From NCBI RefSeq assembly GCF_020833685.1, contig NZ_JACKZY010000005.1:124001-188000 (forward strand): a DNA stretch of 64,000 nt. Direction: 5' to 3'. The notes under the pieces were generated by a model, which had not been told where the DNA came from, did not search any database, and was given only the letters and a program-made list of their open reading frames with translations. Made by a program: the position numbers and the translations under genes. Positions within the stretch are counted from its first letter, which is position 1. Every line of letters starts with the position of its first letter. Below are positions 53,375 through 62,892 of the stretch, piece after piece. The stretch is from Nitratireductor sp. B36 (GTDB taxonomy: Bacteria; Pseudomonadota; Alphaproteobacteria; Rhizobiales; Rhizobiaceae).

Positions 53375-53604
53375 CCCTCGCCCTTCGACAAGCTCAGGAT
53401 GAGGGAGAGAGGCAACTTTGCGCCAGCTTCGAGGTGCAAGGGCGTGGCCTGAGGCGCAGTGTGCTTGCCTTCTCCCCCGCCCTTCGACAAGCTCAGGGTG
53501 AGGGAAAAGGCAGGGAGAACCTGACACAAGCCTCAACGCAGAAGGCATCCCACACAGCCCTCATCCTGAGCTTCCTGAGCCTGTCGAAGGGCGAAGGGCG
53601 AGGG
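53375..53604. repeat. Copies of the 31-base dispersed repeat between the COG0523 gene and cobF
   Basis: Copies at 53375-53405 and 53474-53504 (forward) and 53558-53604 (inverted, enlarged by the internal duplication CTGAGCTTCCTGAGCCTG and a repeated AGGGCGA). Same family as 31956-32205. Opposed copies at the 3' ends of two convergent genes could act as a bidirectional terminator. No gene is supported in 53346-53624. Confidence 0.8.
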
Positions 53605-53624
53605 CGGGATGAAGTCCGCCGAAC

Positions 53625-54386
53625 CTACCGCCTCACCCGCAGGAGATAGGTATCCATGATCCAGCCCTTGTCTTCCCGCGCTCTGGCCCGCGTCTCCACA
53701 ATCTGCTCCATCACCTCCCCCAGCAGCCCACTAACCAGAAGCTCATCCGCCGTGCCGAGATAGGCCCCCCAGTAAATCTCGTAGGCATCTGCGTCGAGCG
53801 TCTGAAAGGCGCAGTCGCCGTCGAGCATGACGAGAAGCGTGTCGGCATTGGGTGGAAAGCCCTCCGCCTTCAGCCGCCTTCCGGTGGTGATCAGCACCGA
53901 ACCGCCGATCGTGTTGACCGGCATATGGTGGCTGGCCGCCAGCGCCTGAATGCTGGTGATGCCCGGCACCACCTCCAGCGCGACGGCAAGCGCCGTCTCG
54001 CGGCGCATATGCTCGATGATGCGCAGCGTGCTGTCATAAAGCGAAGGGTCACCCCAGACGAGAAAGGCAGCACAGCCCGTCTCGCCCGTATGCGCCGCAA
54101 GCAGATCGCCATAGGCGCGGGCGATGGCCATGTGCCAGTCGTCCACGCCCTGGCGATAGCTCGGATTGGCGGCGTCACGCACCGGCAGGTCGAACTCCAC
54201 GATCCGCGTATGCCGGTTTTCCAGAAACCGCTCACAGATGACGCGGCGCAGATCGGCCAGATCCTCTTTCGCCTCGCCCTTGCGGGGGATCAGGATCACG
54301 TCTGCCCGGTTCAGCGCATTGATGCCCTGAACCGTCATGTGTTCGGGATTGCCCGTGCCGATGCCGATGAGCGAGAGCGTGCGCAT
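53625..54386 (-). CDS. cobF: Precorrin-6A synthase (deacetylating), CobF
   Basis: 253 residues. Uses SAM to methylate C-1 of precorrin-5 with loss of acetate, a step specific to the oxygen-dependent pathway. TLSLIGIGTGNPEHMTVQGI is the SAM-binding start; VWGDPSLYDSTLRIIEHM, VVPGITSIQALAASH and INTIGGSV-like VNTIGGSVLITTG are CobF features. It is the last gene of the minus-strand cob run; its start is two bases after the cobT stop. Confidence 0.93.
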   Translation of the reverse strand: MRTLSLIGIGTGNPEHMTVQGINALNRADVILIPRKGEAKEDLADLRRVICERFLENRHTRIVEFDLPVRDAANPSYRQGVDDWHMAIARAYGDLLAAHTGETGCAAFLVWGDPSLYDSTLRIIEHMRRETALAVALEVVPGITSIQALAASHHMPVNTIGGSVLITTGRRLKAEGFPPNADTLLVMLDGDCAFQTLDADAYEIYWGAYLGTADELLVSGLLGEVMEQIVETRARAREDKGWIMDTYLLRVRR

Positions 54387-54388
54387 AA

Positions 54389-55402
54389 TCAGCCGTCCGA
54401 AACGCCGGCTTCGGCAAAGGTCGCCATGCCGCTATGGCAGGCAAGTGCTGCGCGCAGAATGTTGATGGCAAGGCATGCGCCGGACCCTTCGCCAAGCCGC
54501 ATGTCGAGATCGAGCAGCGGCTGGAGACCGAGCCTTGAAAGCAGCTTGCGATGGCCGGGTTCGGCGGAAACATGACCGGCAATGGCGTGTGCCAGACCGT
54601 CATCGCCAAGGCGCGCGAGCGGCGCGACCGCCGCGCCGCACACGAACCCGTCGAGCAGCAGCGGAATGCGCTTTTGCCGCGCGGCGAGGGCGGCGCCGAA
54701 CATGGCGGCAAGCTCCCGCCCGCCGACACAGCGCAGCGCCTCCAGCGGATCGGAAAGTGCCTCGCCGTGGCACGCAAGGGCGGCATCCACGGCCTCGGCC
54801 TTGCGCGAAAGGCCGGCATCGTCGACGCCCGTGCCGCGCCCGACCCAGTCCGCACCCCCGCCACCGAAAAGAGCAGCGGCCAGCGCGGCGGCGGCGGTGG
54901 TGTTGCCAATGCCCATTTCTCCGAGTGAGATGAGATCGGCCCCTTCCGGCACCGCATCGAAACCGGTCTGGACGGCGGTCAGGAAGTCGGCTTCCTCCAT
55001 GGCCGGCGCTTGCGTGAAATCCGCCGTGGGGCGCTCGATCTGCAGCGGCGTGACGGTGAGGATGGCGCCAGACTGCTTTGCCAACTGATTGATCGCCGCG
55101 CCGCCGGCAGAGAAATTCGCCACCATCTGCGCCGTCACCTCGGCCGGAAAGGCCGAAACGCCCCGCGCGGTCACCCCGTGGGAGCCGGCAAAGATCAACA
55201 CATGGACCCGGTCGAGCGCAGGCTTTTCGCGCGCCTGCCAGCGGGCCAGCAGGATGGCTGCCTCTTCAAGCCGGCCAAGACTGCCGGGCGGCTTGGTAAG
55301 CACGGCCTGGCGGGCGGTTGCGGCCTGGGCGGCGTCCTCGTCGCCATTGGGGCGGTTGTTGCAGGCGGTGCGCAGATCGTCGATCGAGAGAAAGCGGGTC
55401 AT
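54389..55402 (-). CDS. cobT: Nicotinate-nucleotide-dimethylbenzimidazole phosphoribosyltransferase
   Basis: 337 residues (called CobU in Pseudomonas denitrificans). Makes alpha-ribazole phosphate for the lower ligand. Landmarks: KPPGSLGRLEEAAILLA, IFAGSHGVTARGVSAFPAEV, LGEMGIGNTTAAAAL and the catalytic Glu in LDMRLGEGSGACLA. It ends nine bases before the cobS stop region and is co-oriented with cobS and cobF. Confidence 0.95.
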   Translation of the reverse strand: MTRFLSIDDLRTACNNRPNGDEDAAQAATARQAVLTKPPGSLGRLEEAAILLARWQAREKPALDRVHVLIFAGSHGVTARGVSAFPAEVTAQMVANFSAGGAAINQLAKQSGAILTVTPLQIERPTADFTQAPAMEEADFLTAVQTGFDAVPEGADLISLGEMGIGNTTAAAALAAALFGGGGADWVGRGTGVDDAGLSRKAEAVDAALACHGEALSDPLEALRCVGGRELAAMFGAALAARQKRIPLLLDGFVCGAAVAPLARLGDDGLAHAIAGHVSAEPGHRKLLSRLGLQPLLDLDMRLGEGSGACLAINILRAALACHSGMATFAEAGVSDG

Positions 55403-55411
55403 GGAAATCCT

Positions 55412-56176
55412 TCAGATGAAATGCGTGACGGCGGCGATGAGCACGATGGTTTCGGCCAGTTGCTGCAGTGCGCCGAGCACATCGCCCGTCTGCCCGCCAA
55501 TCTGCTTTTCGGCGAGCCACTTGATGAAGAAGAGCGCGAGAGCGAGAAGCGGCGCAGCCACCAACGCAAAGCCGGGATCGAAAAGGAAAAGCAGCGCAGC
55601 GCCAATCGCGAGCGCAACGAAAACGGTGCCTGGTCCCGGACGCCCTGCGCCTGCCGAAAGCCCGTTTTCGCGCGCCGGTGGCGAAAGGCGCATCAGCGCC
55701 GGCATGAGTGCGCGCGAGGCCGCATGCGCCAATAGAAGGACGGGAATGGCCACGAAGCCGAGCGCCACGAGCGCCGACCAGCGCAAGAGAAACGAGAGGA
55801 TCAGCGCGGCGACGCCATAGGAGCCGATGCGGCTGTCCTTCATGATGGTGAGCTTTTTCTCCGGCGTTGAACCGCCGCCGAAACCGTCGGCCACGTCGGC
55901 CAGCCCGTCCTCATGCAGCCCGCCGGTTACAAGCGTGCCCGCCGCGAGCGCCAGAGCGGCGACGATGGTGGTCGGCAGGCCGAGCATCGCCGCTCCGATC
56001 ACCACTGCACTGCAAATCGCGCCAACCAGAAGACCGGCGAGCGGTGCAGCCCATTGGGCGGCGGCAAAATCGTGCGCCGGCATCTGGAACGCCGGCAGAG
56101 GCAGCCGCGTGTAAAAGCCCAGACAGGCGCCCACATCGCGAAGGGCTGTCATGAGCATGGAGCGGGGTTCGGCCAT
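55412..56176 (-). CDS. cobS: Adenosylcobinamide-GDP ribazoletransferase
   Basis: 254 residues (CobV in P. denitrificans). Joins adenosylcobinamide-GDP to alpha-ribazole in the inner membrane. Hydrophobic throughout with about six or seven membrane segments; the acidic motif GGLHEDGLADVADGFGGG is diagnostic. ATG 56176 is used; 56158 and 56152 are alternatives. Four bases separate it from the cobB stop. Confidence 0.93.
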   Translation of the reverse strand: MAEPRSMLMTALRDVGACLGFYTRLPLPAFQMPAHDFAAAQWAAPLAGLLVGAICSAVVIGAAMLGLPTTIVAALALAAGTLVTGGLHEDGLADVADGFGGGSTPEKKLTIMKDSRIGSYGVAALILSFLLRWSALVALGFVAIPVLLLAHAASRALMPALMRLSPPARENGLSAGAGRPGPGTVFVALAIGAALLFLFDPGFALVAAPLLALALFFIKWLAEKQIGGQTGDVLGALQQLAETIVLIAAVTHFI

Positions 56177-56180
56177 GGCG

Positions 56181-57494
56181 TCAGCTCCGCGCTATGGCGT
56201 GAAAATAGGTGCCCGACACATGCCCGCGCCGCGCACCGGAGGGGCCGAGCGCGTGGCCCTGCCCATCCGCGAGCATGGCGAGCGGCGCATCGCTGCCGGG
56301 CTCCACCAGCCGCGAATAGTGGAATTCGTGGCCACGGATCGTCTCGCCCTTGCTGCCGATGGCGCAGTCGCTCATGAGCGTCGCCTGCCGATAACCGAGA
56401 TTCATCTTGCGCTTCGCATAGCTCGTTACATGGCCGAGCAGACCCAGCATGGCGTGGGTCGTGCCGCCCGCATCTTCCAGCGCCTTGCCCAGAACCATGA
56501 ACCCGCCGCACTCGCCGTGAACGGGGCTTGTCTCCGAGAAAGCCTTCATCGAAGCTTGAAAGGTCTTTGCAGCGGCGATCCGGCCCGCATGAAGTTCGGG
56601 ATAGCCGCCGGGAAGCCAGCAGGCGTCAGCGCTCTCCGCCGGGCCTTCATCGGCGAGCGGCGAGAAGGGCAGAAGCACCGCCCCCGCCTCGCGCCAGTGG
56701 CGGGCGAGATGCGGATAGACGAAGCTGAAAGCGGCATCCTGCGCGATGGCGATGCGTTGGCCTGGCGGTGGCAGAAGCCGCGCCGCATCGCCCGTCTGCA
56801 TGGAAAGCGGCACGGCGGCCTTCATCACCGCATCGAGATCGATGGACTGTTCCATCACATCGGCAAGCCGCTCGATGAAAGCTTCGAGCGCGGCATGTTC
56901 GCTCGCCTGCACAAGGCCCAGATGCCGCTCCGGCAACGCCATGTCCGGGTTGCGGTAGACCGCGCCCAGAACCTTGATGCCGATGGCCTCGATGGCGTCG
57001 CGCGCCATCGCTTCATGGCGCGGGCTCGCCACCTGATTGAGCACCACGCCGGCAATCCGCACCTTCGGGTCGTAGCCGGCAAAGCCTTTTGCCAGCGCGG
57101 CAGCCGTTTGCGACTGGCCGGATACGTCGAGAATGACCACGCAGGGCACATCATAAAGCCGCGCGATGTCGGCTGCCGCACCGGAGCGACCCGGCTCCGA
57201 AACGATGCCGTCGAACAGGCCCATGGCGCTCTCGATGAGCAGCATATCGGCATCTTCGCTTTGCCGGCTTCCAAGATGCGCGAGCAGATCCGGGTGCATG
57301 GCCCAGCTGTCCAGATTGACACCCGGATGCCCCGTCGCCGCCTGATGAAAACCGGGATCGATATAGTCGGGGCCGGATTTCGCGCCCCGCACGGCGAGGC
57401 CGCGCCTCTTGAGCGCCCGCATCAGGCCGATGGTCACGCTGGTCTTGCCCGCGCCCGAACGAGCCGCACCAATGATGATCGCCCGCGCCGTCAT
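56181..57494 (-). CDS. cobB: Cobyrinate a,c-diamide synthase
   Basis: 437 residues. Amidates hydrogenobyrinate at side chains a and c using ATP and glutamine. The N-terminal ATP-binding part starts IIIGAARSGAGKTSVTIGLM and contains KSGPDYIDPGFHQAATG; the C-terminal GATase domain holds the nucleophile in HGECGGFMVLG and His in GHEFHYSRL. It overlaps cobA by four bases. Confidence 0.95.
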   Translation of the reverse strand: MTARAIIIGAARSGAGKTSVTIGLMRALKRRGLAVRGAKSGPDYIDPGFHQAATGHPGVNLDSWAMHPDLLAHLGSRQSEDADMLLIESAMGLFDGIVSEPGRSGAAADIARLYDVPCVVILDVSGQSQTAAALAKGFAGYDPKVRIAGVVLNQVASPRHEAMARDAIEAIGIKVLGAVYRNPDMALPERHLGLVQASEHAALEAFIERLADVMEQSIDLDAVMKAAVPLSMQTGDAARLLPPPGQRIAIAQDAAFSFVYPHLARHWREAGAVLLPFSPLADEGPAESADACWLPGGYPELHAGRIAAAKTFQASMKAFSETSPVHGECGGFMVLGKALEDAGGTTHAMLGLLGHVTSYAKRKMNLGYRQATLMSDCAIGSKGETIRGHEFHYSRLVEPGSDAPLAMLADGQGHALGPSGARRGHVSGTYFHAIARS

Positions 57495-58267
57495 GAGAGC
57501 GCCTCGCGCAACGCGACGATACCGCCGATCACGATAACCGATGGGGAGCCGAAGCCCTGTTCCTTGGCCTGCGAAACAAGGGACGAGAGCGTGGTGGTGA
57601 GGATGCGCTCGTCACGCTTGGTCGCATTCATGATGAGGGCGGCCGGCGTGTCGACCGCCATACCGCCGGAGGAGAGCGCGTCCACGATCAGGGCAAGCTT
57701 GTGCATCCCCATATAGATGACGATGGGTTGCCCCGTTTTCGCCAGCGCCGCCCAGTCGAGATCGTCGGACGTGCCGGCGGCGTGGCCAGTCGCGAAAATC
57801 ACCGCCTTGTTCACCCCGCGCATGGTGGCGGGAATGCCCGCATCGGCAAGCGCGCCCACCGCCGAGGTGACGCCCGGCAGAAAGCGAAAGGGAATGCCGG
57901 CGAGCGACAGCACCAGCGCTTCCTCGCCGCCACGGCCAAACATGTTCGGGTCGCCGCCCTTCAGGCGCAGAACCCTGTGCCCCGCCTCGGCCTCGGCCAC
58001 CATCAGCCGGTTGATTTCATCCTGCGCCGTGGAGGGTTGGCCAGCGCGCTTGCCGACAAAGATATGTCGAGCCTGGGGCGCGGCTTTCAGGACGTCTGGA
58101 TCCACCAGCGCGTCATAAATCACCACATCCGCCGCATCGAGCGCGGCCAGAACACCGAGTGTCAGGCAGCCAAAGCCGCCGGGGCCAGCACCCGCAAGCC
58201 ACACATGGCCCGGCTCAAAGGGCGTTGGTTCAAAAGGCAGGCGGTTGAGCGCTTCAGCCAAGCTCAT
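57491..58267 (-). CDS. cobA: Uroporphyrinogen-III C-methyltransferase
   Basis: 258 residues. Methylates uroporphyrinogen III at C-2 and C-7 to give precorrin-2. The second motif [40 protein letters not shown] and the TGHAAG region are normal. The first SAM motif is odd: [20 protein letters not shown] replaces the usual GAGPGDPxLLT. It overlaps cobM and cobB by four bases each. Confidence 0.93.
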   Translation of the reverse strand: MSLAEALNRLPFEPTPFEPGHVWLAGAGPGGFGCLTLGVLAALDAADVVIYDALVDPDVLKAAPQARHIFVGKRAGQPSTAQDEINRLMVAEAEAGHRVLRLKGGDPNMFGRGGEEALVLSLAGIPFRFLPGVTSAVGALADAGIPATMRGVNKAVIFATGHAAGTSDDLDWAALAKTGQPIVIYMGMHKLALIVDALSSGGMAVDTPAALIMNATKRDERILTTTLSSLVSQAKEQGFGSPSVIVIGGIVALREALS

Positions 58268-59028
58268 AATCCCTCCCGCCCGCGAAACCGGCGCTGATAA
58301 TCGGCGCTGTAGAGCGCGCTTTCGCGAAAATCCTCGGCACCCAGCCCCGGCCCGACAAGGATGAGCGCCGTGCGCTCGATGGGGTCTTTCGCCATCTCTG
58401 CCTCGATGGTGGAAAGCGTGCCGCGCAGAATGCGCTCGTCCGCCCAGCTTGCGCGGGCGACAATGGCGACCGGGCAGTCGGGGCCGTAATGCGGGGTCAG
58501 CTCGGCCACCACACGGCCCAGCGCGTGAATGGCGAGGTGAATGGCGAGTGTCGTGCCGGTGGCGGCGAAATTGGCCAGCGTTTCGCCTGCCGGCATTTTC
58601 GACGCGCGGCCGGAAATGCGGGTCAGAACGAGGCTCTGCGCCACTTCCGGAATGGTGAGCTCGCGTCCCAGCGCCGCCGCAGCCGCCGAGAAGGAAGGCA
58701 CGCCCGGCGTCAGCGTGTAATCGATGCCGAGTGCTGCAAGACGGCGGATCTGTTCGGCAACCGCGCTCCAGACGGAAAGATCGCCCGAATGCAGCCGGGC
58801 AATGTCCTCGCCCGCTTCATGGGCGCGGACATATTCCGCCTCGATCTCCTCAAGCGACATGGGCGCGGTGTTGACGATGTGGGCTCCCGGCGGGCAGTGG
58901 GCGAGCAACTCCTCCGGCACCAGCGAACCGGCATAAAGGCAGACCGGGCAGCGCGCGATCAGATCGCGGCCACGAACGGTGATGAGGTCGGCAGCGCCCG
59001 GTCCGGCGCCAATGAAATGAACGGTCAT
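58264..59028 (-). CDS. cobM: Precorrin-4 C11-methyltransferase
   Basis: 254 residues. SAM-dependent methylation at C-11 giving precorrin-5. The start [56 protein letters not shown] and [17 protein letters not shown] are CobM/CbiF landmarks. Its ATG overlaps the cobE stop by four bases. Confidence 0.95.
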   Translation of the reverse strand: MTVHFIGAGPGAADLITVRGRDLIARCPVCLYAGSLVPEELLAHCPPGAHIVNTAPMSLEEIEAEYVRAHEAGEDIARLHSGDLSVWSAVAEQIRRLAALGIDYTLTPGVPSFSAAAAALGRELTIPEVAQSLVLTRISGRASKMPAGETLANFAATGTTLAIHLAIHALGRVVAELTPHYGPDCPVAIVARASWADERILRGTLSTIEAEMAKDPIERTALILVGPGLGAEDFRESALYSADYQRRFRGREGL

Positions 59029-59411
59029 GATTGTCTTCCGGTGGTCGCGATGGCGCAGGTCACGCCGTCAAGTGTGAGCCTCGGCCCGAGAAGCCGGGCG
59101 GCTGGGCCGCAGACGGCCAGCGCCGCCGCCTCTGAGGCCGATGGCAGGCCGGTGGCGGAAAGCGCCTGTTCCGAGCGGGTCAGGCAGTGCGTCGCCACCG
59201 CCTGCAGTGCAGCGTCATCGGCAATGACAAGCGGCAGGCCGAGCGCCTTTGCAGCATCCGTCAGGCCGGGCTCTTCCCGTTTCAGTGGCACGGTCGCCAG
59301 CGCGTCGAGCCTGTCCCGTGTGATGTCGTGCATTGCCAGGGCGGCGGCGAGCGCAGCAAGAACGGCCTCGGGCGAAACACCTTTTCTGGCTCCAAACCCG
59401 GCGCAGATCAT
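59025..59411 (-). CDS. cobE: Cobalamin biosynthesis protein CobE (CbiG C-terminal type)
   Basis: 128 residues from ATG 59411. The sequence ([20 protein letters not shown] and [20 protein letters not shown]) is the CbiG_C/CobE fold. Genetically required in the aerobic pathway; suggested to help handling or hydrolysis of intermediates. ATG 59411 has GGAGG upstream and gives the ATGA overlap seen at other junctions; ATG 59429 would overlap cobL by 22 bases. Confidence 0.88.
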   Translation of the reverse strand: MICAGFGARKGVSPEAVLAALAAALAMHDITRDRLDALATVPLKREEPGLTDAAKALGLPLVIADDAALQAVATHCLTRSEQALSATGLPSASEAAALAVCGPAARLLGPRLTLDGVTCAIATTGRQS

Positions 59412-60655
59412 GGCTTCCTCCAGCGCCATTGAAGCACCGGCATGGCCGGGCGCAGCGCCGTCATGCCGCCAACGGGGGCCGCGCGTGCAATGGCGATCTC
59501 GATCAGCTCTCCGCCGTGCCGCCCATGGCAGTCGATCAGAAGCGCCTGCGTTTCGAGCGTCACCCCGTTTGCGACAAGGCGGCCCCCGGTTCCAAGAGCA
59601 GCAATCGCCGCCTCCATCAGCCCCGGCACGGTCGCCCCGCCACCGACGAAAACCACATCCGGTGCGGCAAGGCCCGCGAGCGCTGCGGGAGCCTTTCCCT
59701 CAACCACGGTGAGCCGCGGCATGCCCATGCGCTCCGCATTTCGGGCAATGCGCGCCGCGCGCTCGCCGTCTGCCTCGATGGCGATGGCGCTGAGCGATGC
59801 GTGCTGCCGCAGCCACTCGATGGAAATGGAGCCTGAACCCGCTCCGATGTCCCAGAGCCGTTCACCGCGTTTCGGGGCAAGCGCCGACAGGGTGACGGCC
59901 CGCACCTCCGCTTTGGTGATCTGCCCGTCATGCTCGAAAAGCCCGACTTCAAGCCCGGTTCCAAGCGGCAGGATGCGCGCATCCTCATCCGCCGCCACCT
60001 CGATGGCGACCACGTTCAGATCATCGAAGTTTTCTGCGGAAAGCGCGGCAGCCATGAAGCTGACCTGCCGTTCACGCGGCCCACCCAGCGCTTCCAGCAC
60101 GTGAAAGCGCGAGGGGCCAAAACCCTCTGCGGTAATCAGCTCTGCAATCGCAGCCGGAGCCGCGCCATCGGATGTGAGCGCGAGAACGCGCGCGCCGGGA
60201 TGAAGCAGCGGGCGGATCAGTGCCAGGGGCCTGCCATGCAGCGAAACCGTCTCGACCGCTTGCAGCGGCCAGCCAAGCCGGGCAGCAGCAAGCGCGAAGG
60301 AAGAAGGCGCGGAAAAGACGCGCATCTCGTTCGCCGGGATGCGCCGCGTCAGCGTCGCACCAACACCGAAGTGAAACGGATCGCCTGAAGCGAGCACGCA
60401 GACCTTCTTGCCCCTCAGCGCTTCGATTTCATCGACCGCCTTGGCGAAAGGCGAGGGCCACTGCCGAGTCTCGCCGGAAATCTCATCTGCCGCAAGTTCA
60501 AGATGCCGCGCACCACCGAACACGATCTCCGCATCGGCAATCGCGCGGCGGGCTTCCGCGCCAAGCCCGGCCAGCCCATCCTCGCCGATGCCCACAATGG
60601 TGAGCCAGCGCCTTGAGGTTTCCGCCTGACTGCAAAATGCTCTAGAAGACGTCAT
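59408..60655 (-). CDS. cobL: Precorrin-6Y C5,15-methyltransferase (decarboxylating)
   Basis: 415 residues in two domains. The N-terminal CbiE-type methyltransferase (WLTIVGIGEDGLAGLGAEAR) acts at C-5; the C-terminal CbiT-type domain (LWDIGAGSGSISIEWLRQH) methylates C-15 and decarboxylates. ATG 60655 gives the normal short leader before WLTIVGIG. The frame extends further upstream but inside cobK. Its start codon overlaps the divergent cobK start by two bases (CATG). Confidence 0.93.
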   Translation of the reverse strand: MTSSRAFCSQAETSRRWLTIVGIGEDGLAGLGAEARRAIADAEIVFGGARHLELAADEISGETRQWPSPFAKAVDEIEALRGKKVCVLASGDPFHFGVGATLTRRIPANEMRVFSAPSSFALAAARLGWPLQAVETVSLHGRPLALIRPLLHPGARVLALTSDGAAPAAIAELITAEGFGPSRFHVLEALGGPRERQVSFMAAALSAENFDDLNVVAIEVAADEDARILPLGTGLEVGLFEHDGQITKAEVRAVTLSALAPKRGERLWDIGAGSGSISIEWLRQHASLSAIAIEADGERAARIARNAERMGMPRLTVVEGKAPAALAGLAAPDVVFVGGGATVPGLMEAAIAALGTGGRLVANGVTLETQALLIDCHGRHGGELIEIAIARAAPVGGMTALRPAMPVLQWRWRKP

Positions 60656-61427
60656 GGCAAAGCAGACCCTTCTCATTCTTGGTGGAACAGGCGAAGCGCG
60701 GCGGCTGGCAGCGCGGCTTTGCGCGTGGGGCGCGCTGCGTGTCGTCACATCGCTTGCCGGGCGCACAAGCACACCGAAAGCCTTGCAGGGCGAGGTGCGT
60801 GTGGGCGGTTTCGGCGGCGCCGAGGGGCTTGCGCGTTATCTCGAGGGCGAAGGCATCGACCTGATGGTGGACGCCACGCACCCCTTCGCCGCGCGCATGG
60901 CGCGCAATGCGACGGAAGCCGCCCGACTGACCGGCGTGCCGCTCATCACGCTCATGCGCGCCGCCTGGCAGCCGGTCGCCGGCGACAAGTGGCAGACCGC
61001 GTCCGGCATGGCCGAGGCGGCAACCCTGCTCGGCCCTGAGCCCCGGCGCGTGTTCCTCGCCATCGGCCGGCAGGAGGTGCAGGCGTTCCGCGCGGCGGCG
61101 CAGCACAATTATCTGGTGCGCAGCGTGGAGCCGGTGGAGCCCACCCACCTGCCGCCGAACGCTCACTGCATTCTGGCGCGCGGGCCTTTTTCCGAAGACG
61201 ATGAAATCGCGCTGCTCGCCGATCACCGCATCGACATCGTGGTGGCCAAGAACAGCGGCGGTGCCGCGACCTATGGCAAGATCGCGGCCGCCCGCAGGCT
61301 CGGCCTGCCGGTGATCATGATAGACCGGCCAAAGCCGACTGGCGCAGCCGTCGTGGCCGGTGTCGACGAAGCCATGGCTGCAATCGAGGCTCATCTGGCG
61401 GCTCCGCTGGCCGAGCGCGGCGCATAG
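60654..61427 (+). CDS. cobK: Precorrin-6A reductase
   Basis: 257 residues. NADPH-dependent reduction of precorrin-6A to precorrin-6B (6Y). LLILGGTGEARRLAARLCAW, LMVDATHPFAARMARNATEA and VVAKNSGGAATYGKIAAARR are CobK signatures. It is the only plus-strand cob gene: start codon shared with cobL, end overlapping the cobJ end by 37 bases. Confidence 0.94.
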   Translation: MAKQTLLILGGTGEARRLAARLCAWGALRVVTSLAGRTSTPKALQGEVRVGGFGGAEGLARYLEGEGIDLMVDATHPFAARMARNATEAARLTGVPLITLMRAAWQPVAGDKWQTASGMAEAATLLGPEPRRVFLAIGRQEVQAFRAAAQHNYLVRSVEPVEPTHLPPNAHCILARGPFSEDDEIALLADHRIDIVVAKNSGGAATYGKIAAARRLGLPVIMIDRPKPTGAAVVAGVDEAMAAIEAHLAAPLAERGA

Positions 61428-62155
61428 ACCAACGGCGATTTGCCCGGGCGCTCGATCATCCGTGTTTCGGGCGAACCGATGATGACACAGGTGGCCATGT
61501 CGGCCATCTCACCACGCGCCTCGTTGAGCGGAACAATCGCCATGCGTTCGTCGGGCCGTCCGGCGGCGCGTCCGAACACGACCGGCGTGGAGGCCGGCAG
61601 AATGCCGCTTAACAACTCGAAGGCGCGGCCAAGCTGCCAGGGGCGGGCGCGGCTAATCGGATTGTAGAGCGCGATCACGAAGCCCGCACCGGCAGCAGCC
61701 GCAAGCCGGGTTTCGATCAGTTCCCAGGGTTTCAGATTGTCCGAAAGCGATATGGCGCAGAAATCATGGCCGAGCGGCGCGCCCACGCGGGCCGCCACCG
61801 CCAGCATGGCCGTCAGCCCCGGCACGATCTCCAGATCGAGTGTGCGCCAGTCCTCAGGCCCATGCTCGATGGCCTCGCACACCGCCGCCGCCATGGCGAA
61901 GACGCCCGCATCCCCACCCGAAACCACCGCCACATGCCTGCCTTGGGCCGCCATGGTGAGCGCCGCCTTCGCGCGGGCAAGCTCTTCCCGGTTGTCGGAG
62001 GCATGGCGAGTCTGGCCATCGTTCAGTTCAAGCCGGTCGAGATAGGGACCGTAGCCGAAGAAATCGCTCGCCGCCGCAATCGCCGCGCGCGCCTCCGGCG
62101 TTGTCTGTGCCGGTTTTCCGGGGCCGGTGCCGATTATGACGAGACGCCCGCTCAT
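61391..62155 (-). CDS. cobJ: Precorrin-3B C17-methyltransferase
   Basis: 254 residues. Methylates C-17 with ring contraction to give precorrin-4. LVIIGTGPGKPAQTTPEARA, FGYGPYLDRL, VAVVSGGDAGVFAMAAAVCE and LGHDFCAISLSDNLKPWELI are CobJ/CbiH landmarks. It overlaps cobI by four bases. Confidence 0.95.
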   Translation of the reverse strand: MSGRLVIIGTGPGKPAQTTPEARAAIAAASDFFGYGPYLDRLELNDGQTRHASDNREELARAKAALTMAAQGRHVAVVSGGDAGVFAMAAAVCEAIEHGPEDWRTLDLEIVPGLTAMLAVAARVGAPLGHDFCAISLSDNLKPWELIETRLAAAAGAGFVIALYNPISRARPWQLGRAFELLSGILPASTPVVFGRAAGRPDERMAIVPLNEARGEMADMATCVIIGSPETRMIERPGKSPLVYAPRSASGAAR

Positions 62156-62892
62156 GCCACCGCCTCGCCGGGCTTTGCCTGCCAGCCCGGTCCGAGCACC
62201 AGTGAGAAATAGGGGGCCTCATCGTCCGCCTTGTCGGCGAGCGGGGTCATGCTTGTGTTGTCCATGGTGCCGCGTTCCACATAGACGGTGCCACCAAGCC
62301 TGTCGGCGCGGGCCAGCGCCCTGCGGATTTTCGGCAGATTGCGCCCCACCTTCATGATGACGAAGGCCTCCGTATCGCTCACGCGGCGCACAAGCTCATC
62401 TTCATCGAGCGTTCCGGGCAAAACCGTCATGATGTCGTCGCCCTGAACGATGGCGATGCCTACCTGCGACCAGCAGCCGGACATGGCCGTGATGCCGGGG
62501 ATCACCTCCGTCGGATAGTGCGCGGCAAGCCGCACATGCAGATGCATGTAGGAGCCATAGAACAGCGGGTCGCCCTCGCTCAGGACGGCAACCGTGCGCC
62601 CCGCATTCAGATGCGCTTCCACCGCCCGCGCCGAAGCCTCGTAAAAGCCGGTGATGGCCGCGATATAGCGCGGATCGGTCTTGTCGAACTCGGTGGTAAC
62701 TGGATATTCGAGCGGCAGTTCCTCGATGCCTTCCGGCAACAGCCCCTCGACCGTGCGGCGGGCATTGCCCCGACGGCCACGCTTGGCGAAGTAGGCCACC
62801 ACATCCGCCCGCTCCAGCGCCTTCAGCGCCTTGACGGTGATGAGTTCGGGATCGCCGGGTCCGGTGCCGACGCCAATCAGGGTTCCGTTCAC
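62152..62892 (-). CDS. cobI: Precorrin-2 C20-methyltransferase
   Basis: 246 residues from GTG 62892. Methylates precorrin-2 at C-20. GTLIGVGTGPGDPELITVKA begins the SAM site; LSEGDPLFYGSYMHLHVRLA and VIPGITAMSGCWSQVGIAIV are CobI features. The GTG overlaps the cobH stop (GTGA). The frame stays open upstream only as a shadow of cobH. Confidence 0.94.
   Translation of the reverse strand: MNGTLIGVGTGPGDPELITVKALKALERADVVAYFAKRGRRGNARRTVEGLLPEGIEELPLEYPVTTEFDKTDPRYIAAITGFYEASARAVEAHLNAGRTVAVLSEGDPLFYGSYMHLHVRLAAHYPTEVIPGITAMSGCWSQVGIAIVQGDDIMTVLPGTLDEDELVRRVSDTEAFVIMKVGRNLPKIRRALARADRLGGTVYVERGTMDNTSMTPLADKADDEAPYFSLVLGPGWQAKPGEAVA

Noticed and set aside
56151-57716. 521-codon open frame on the plus strand
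   Set aside because: Mirror of cobB, which has all catalytic residues.
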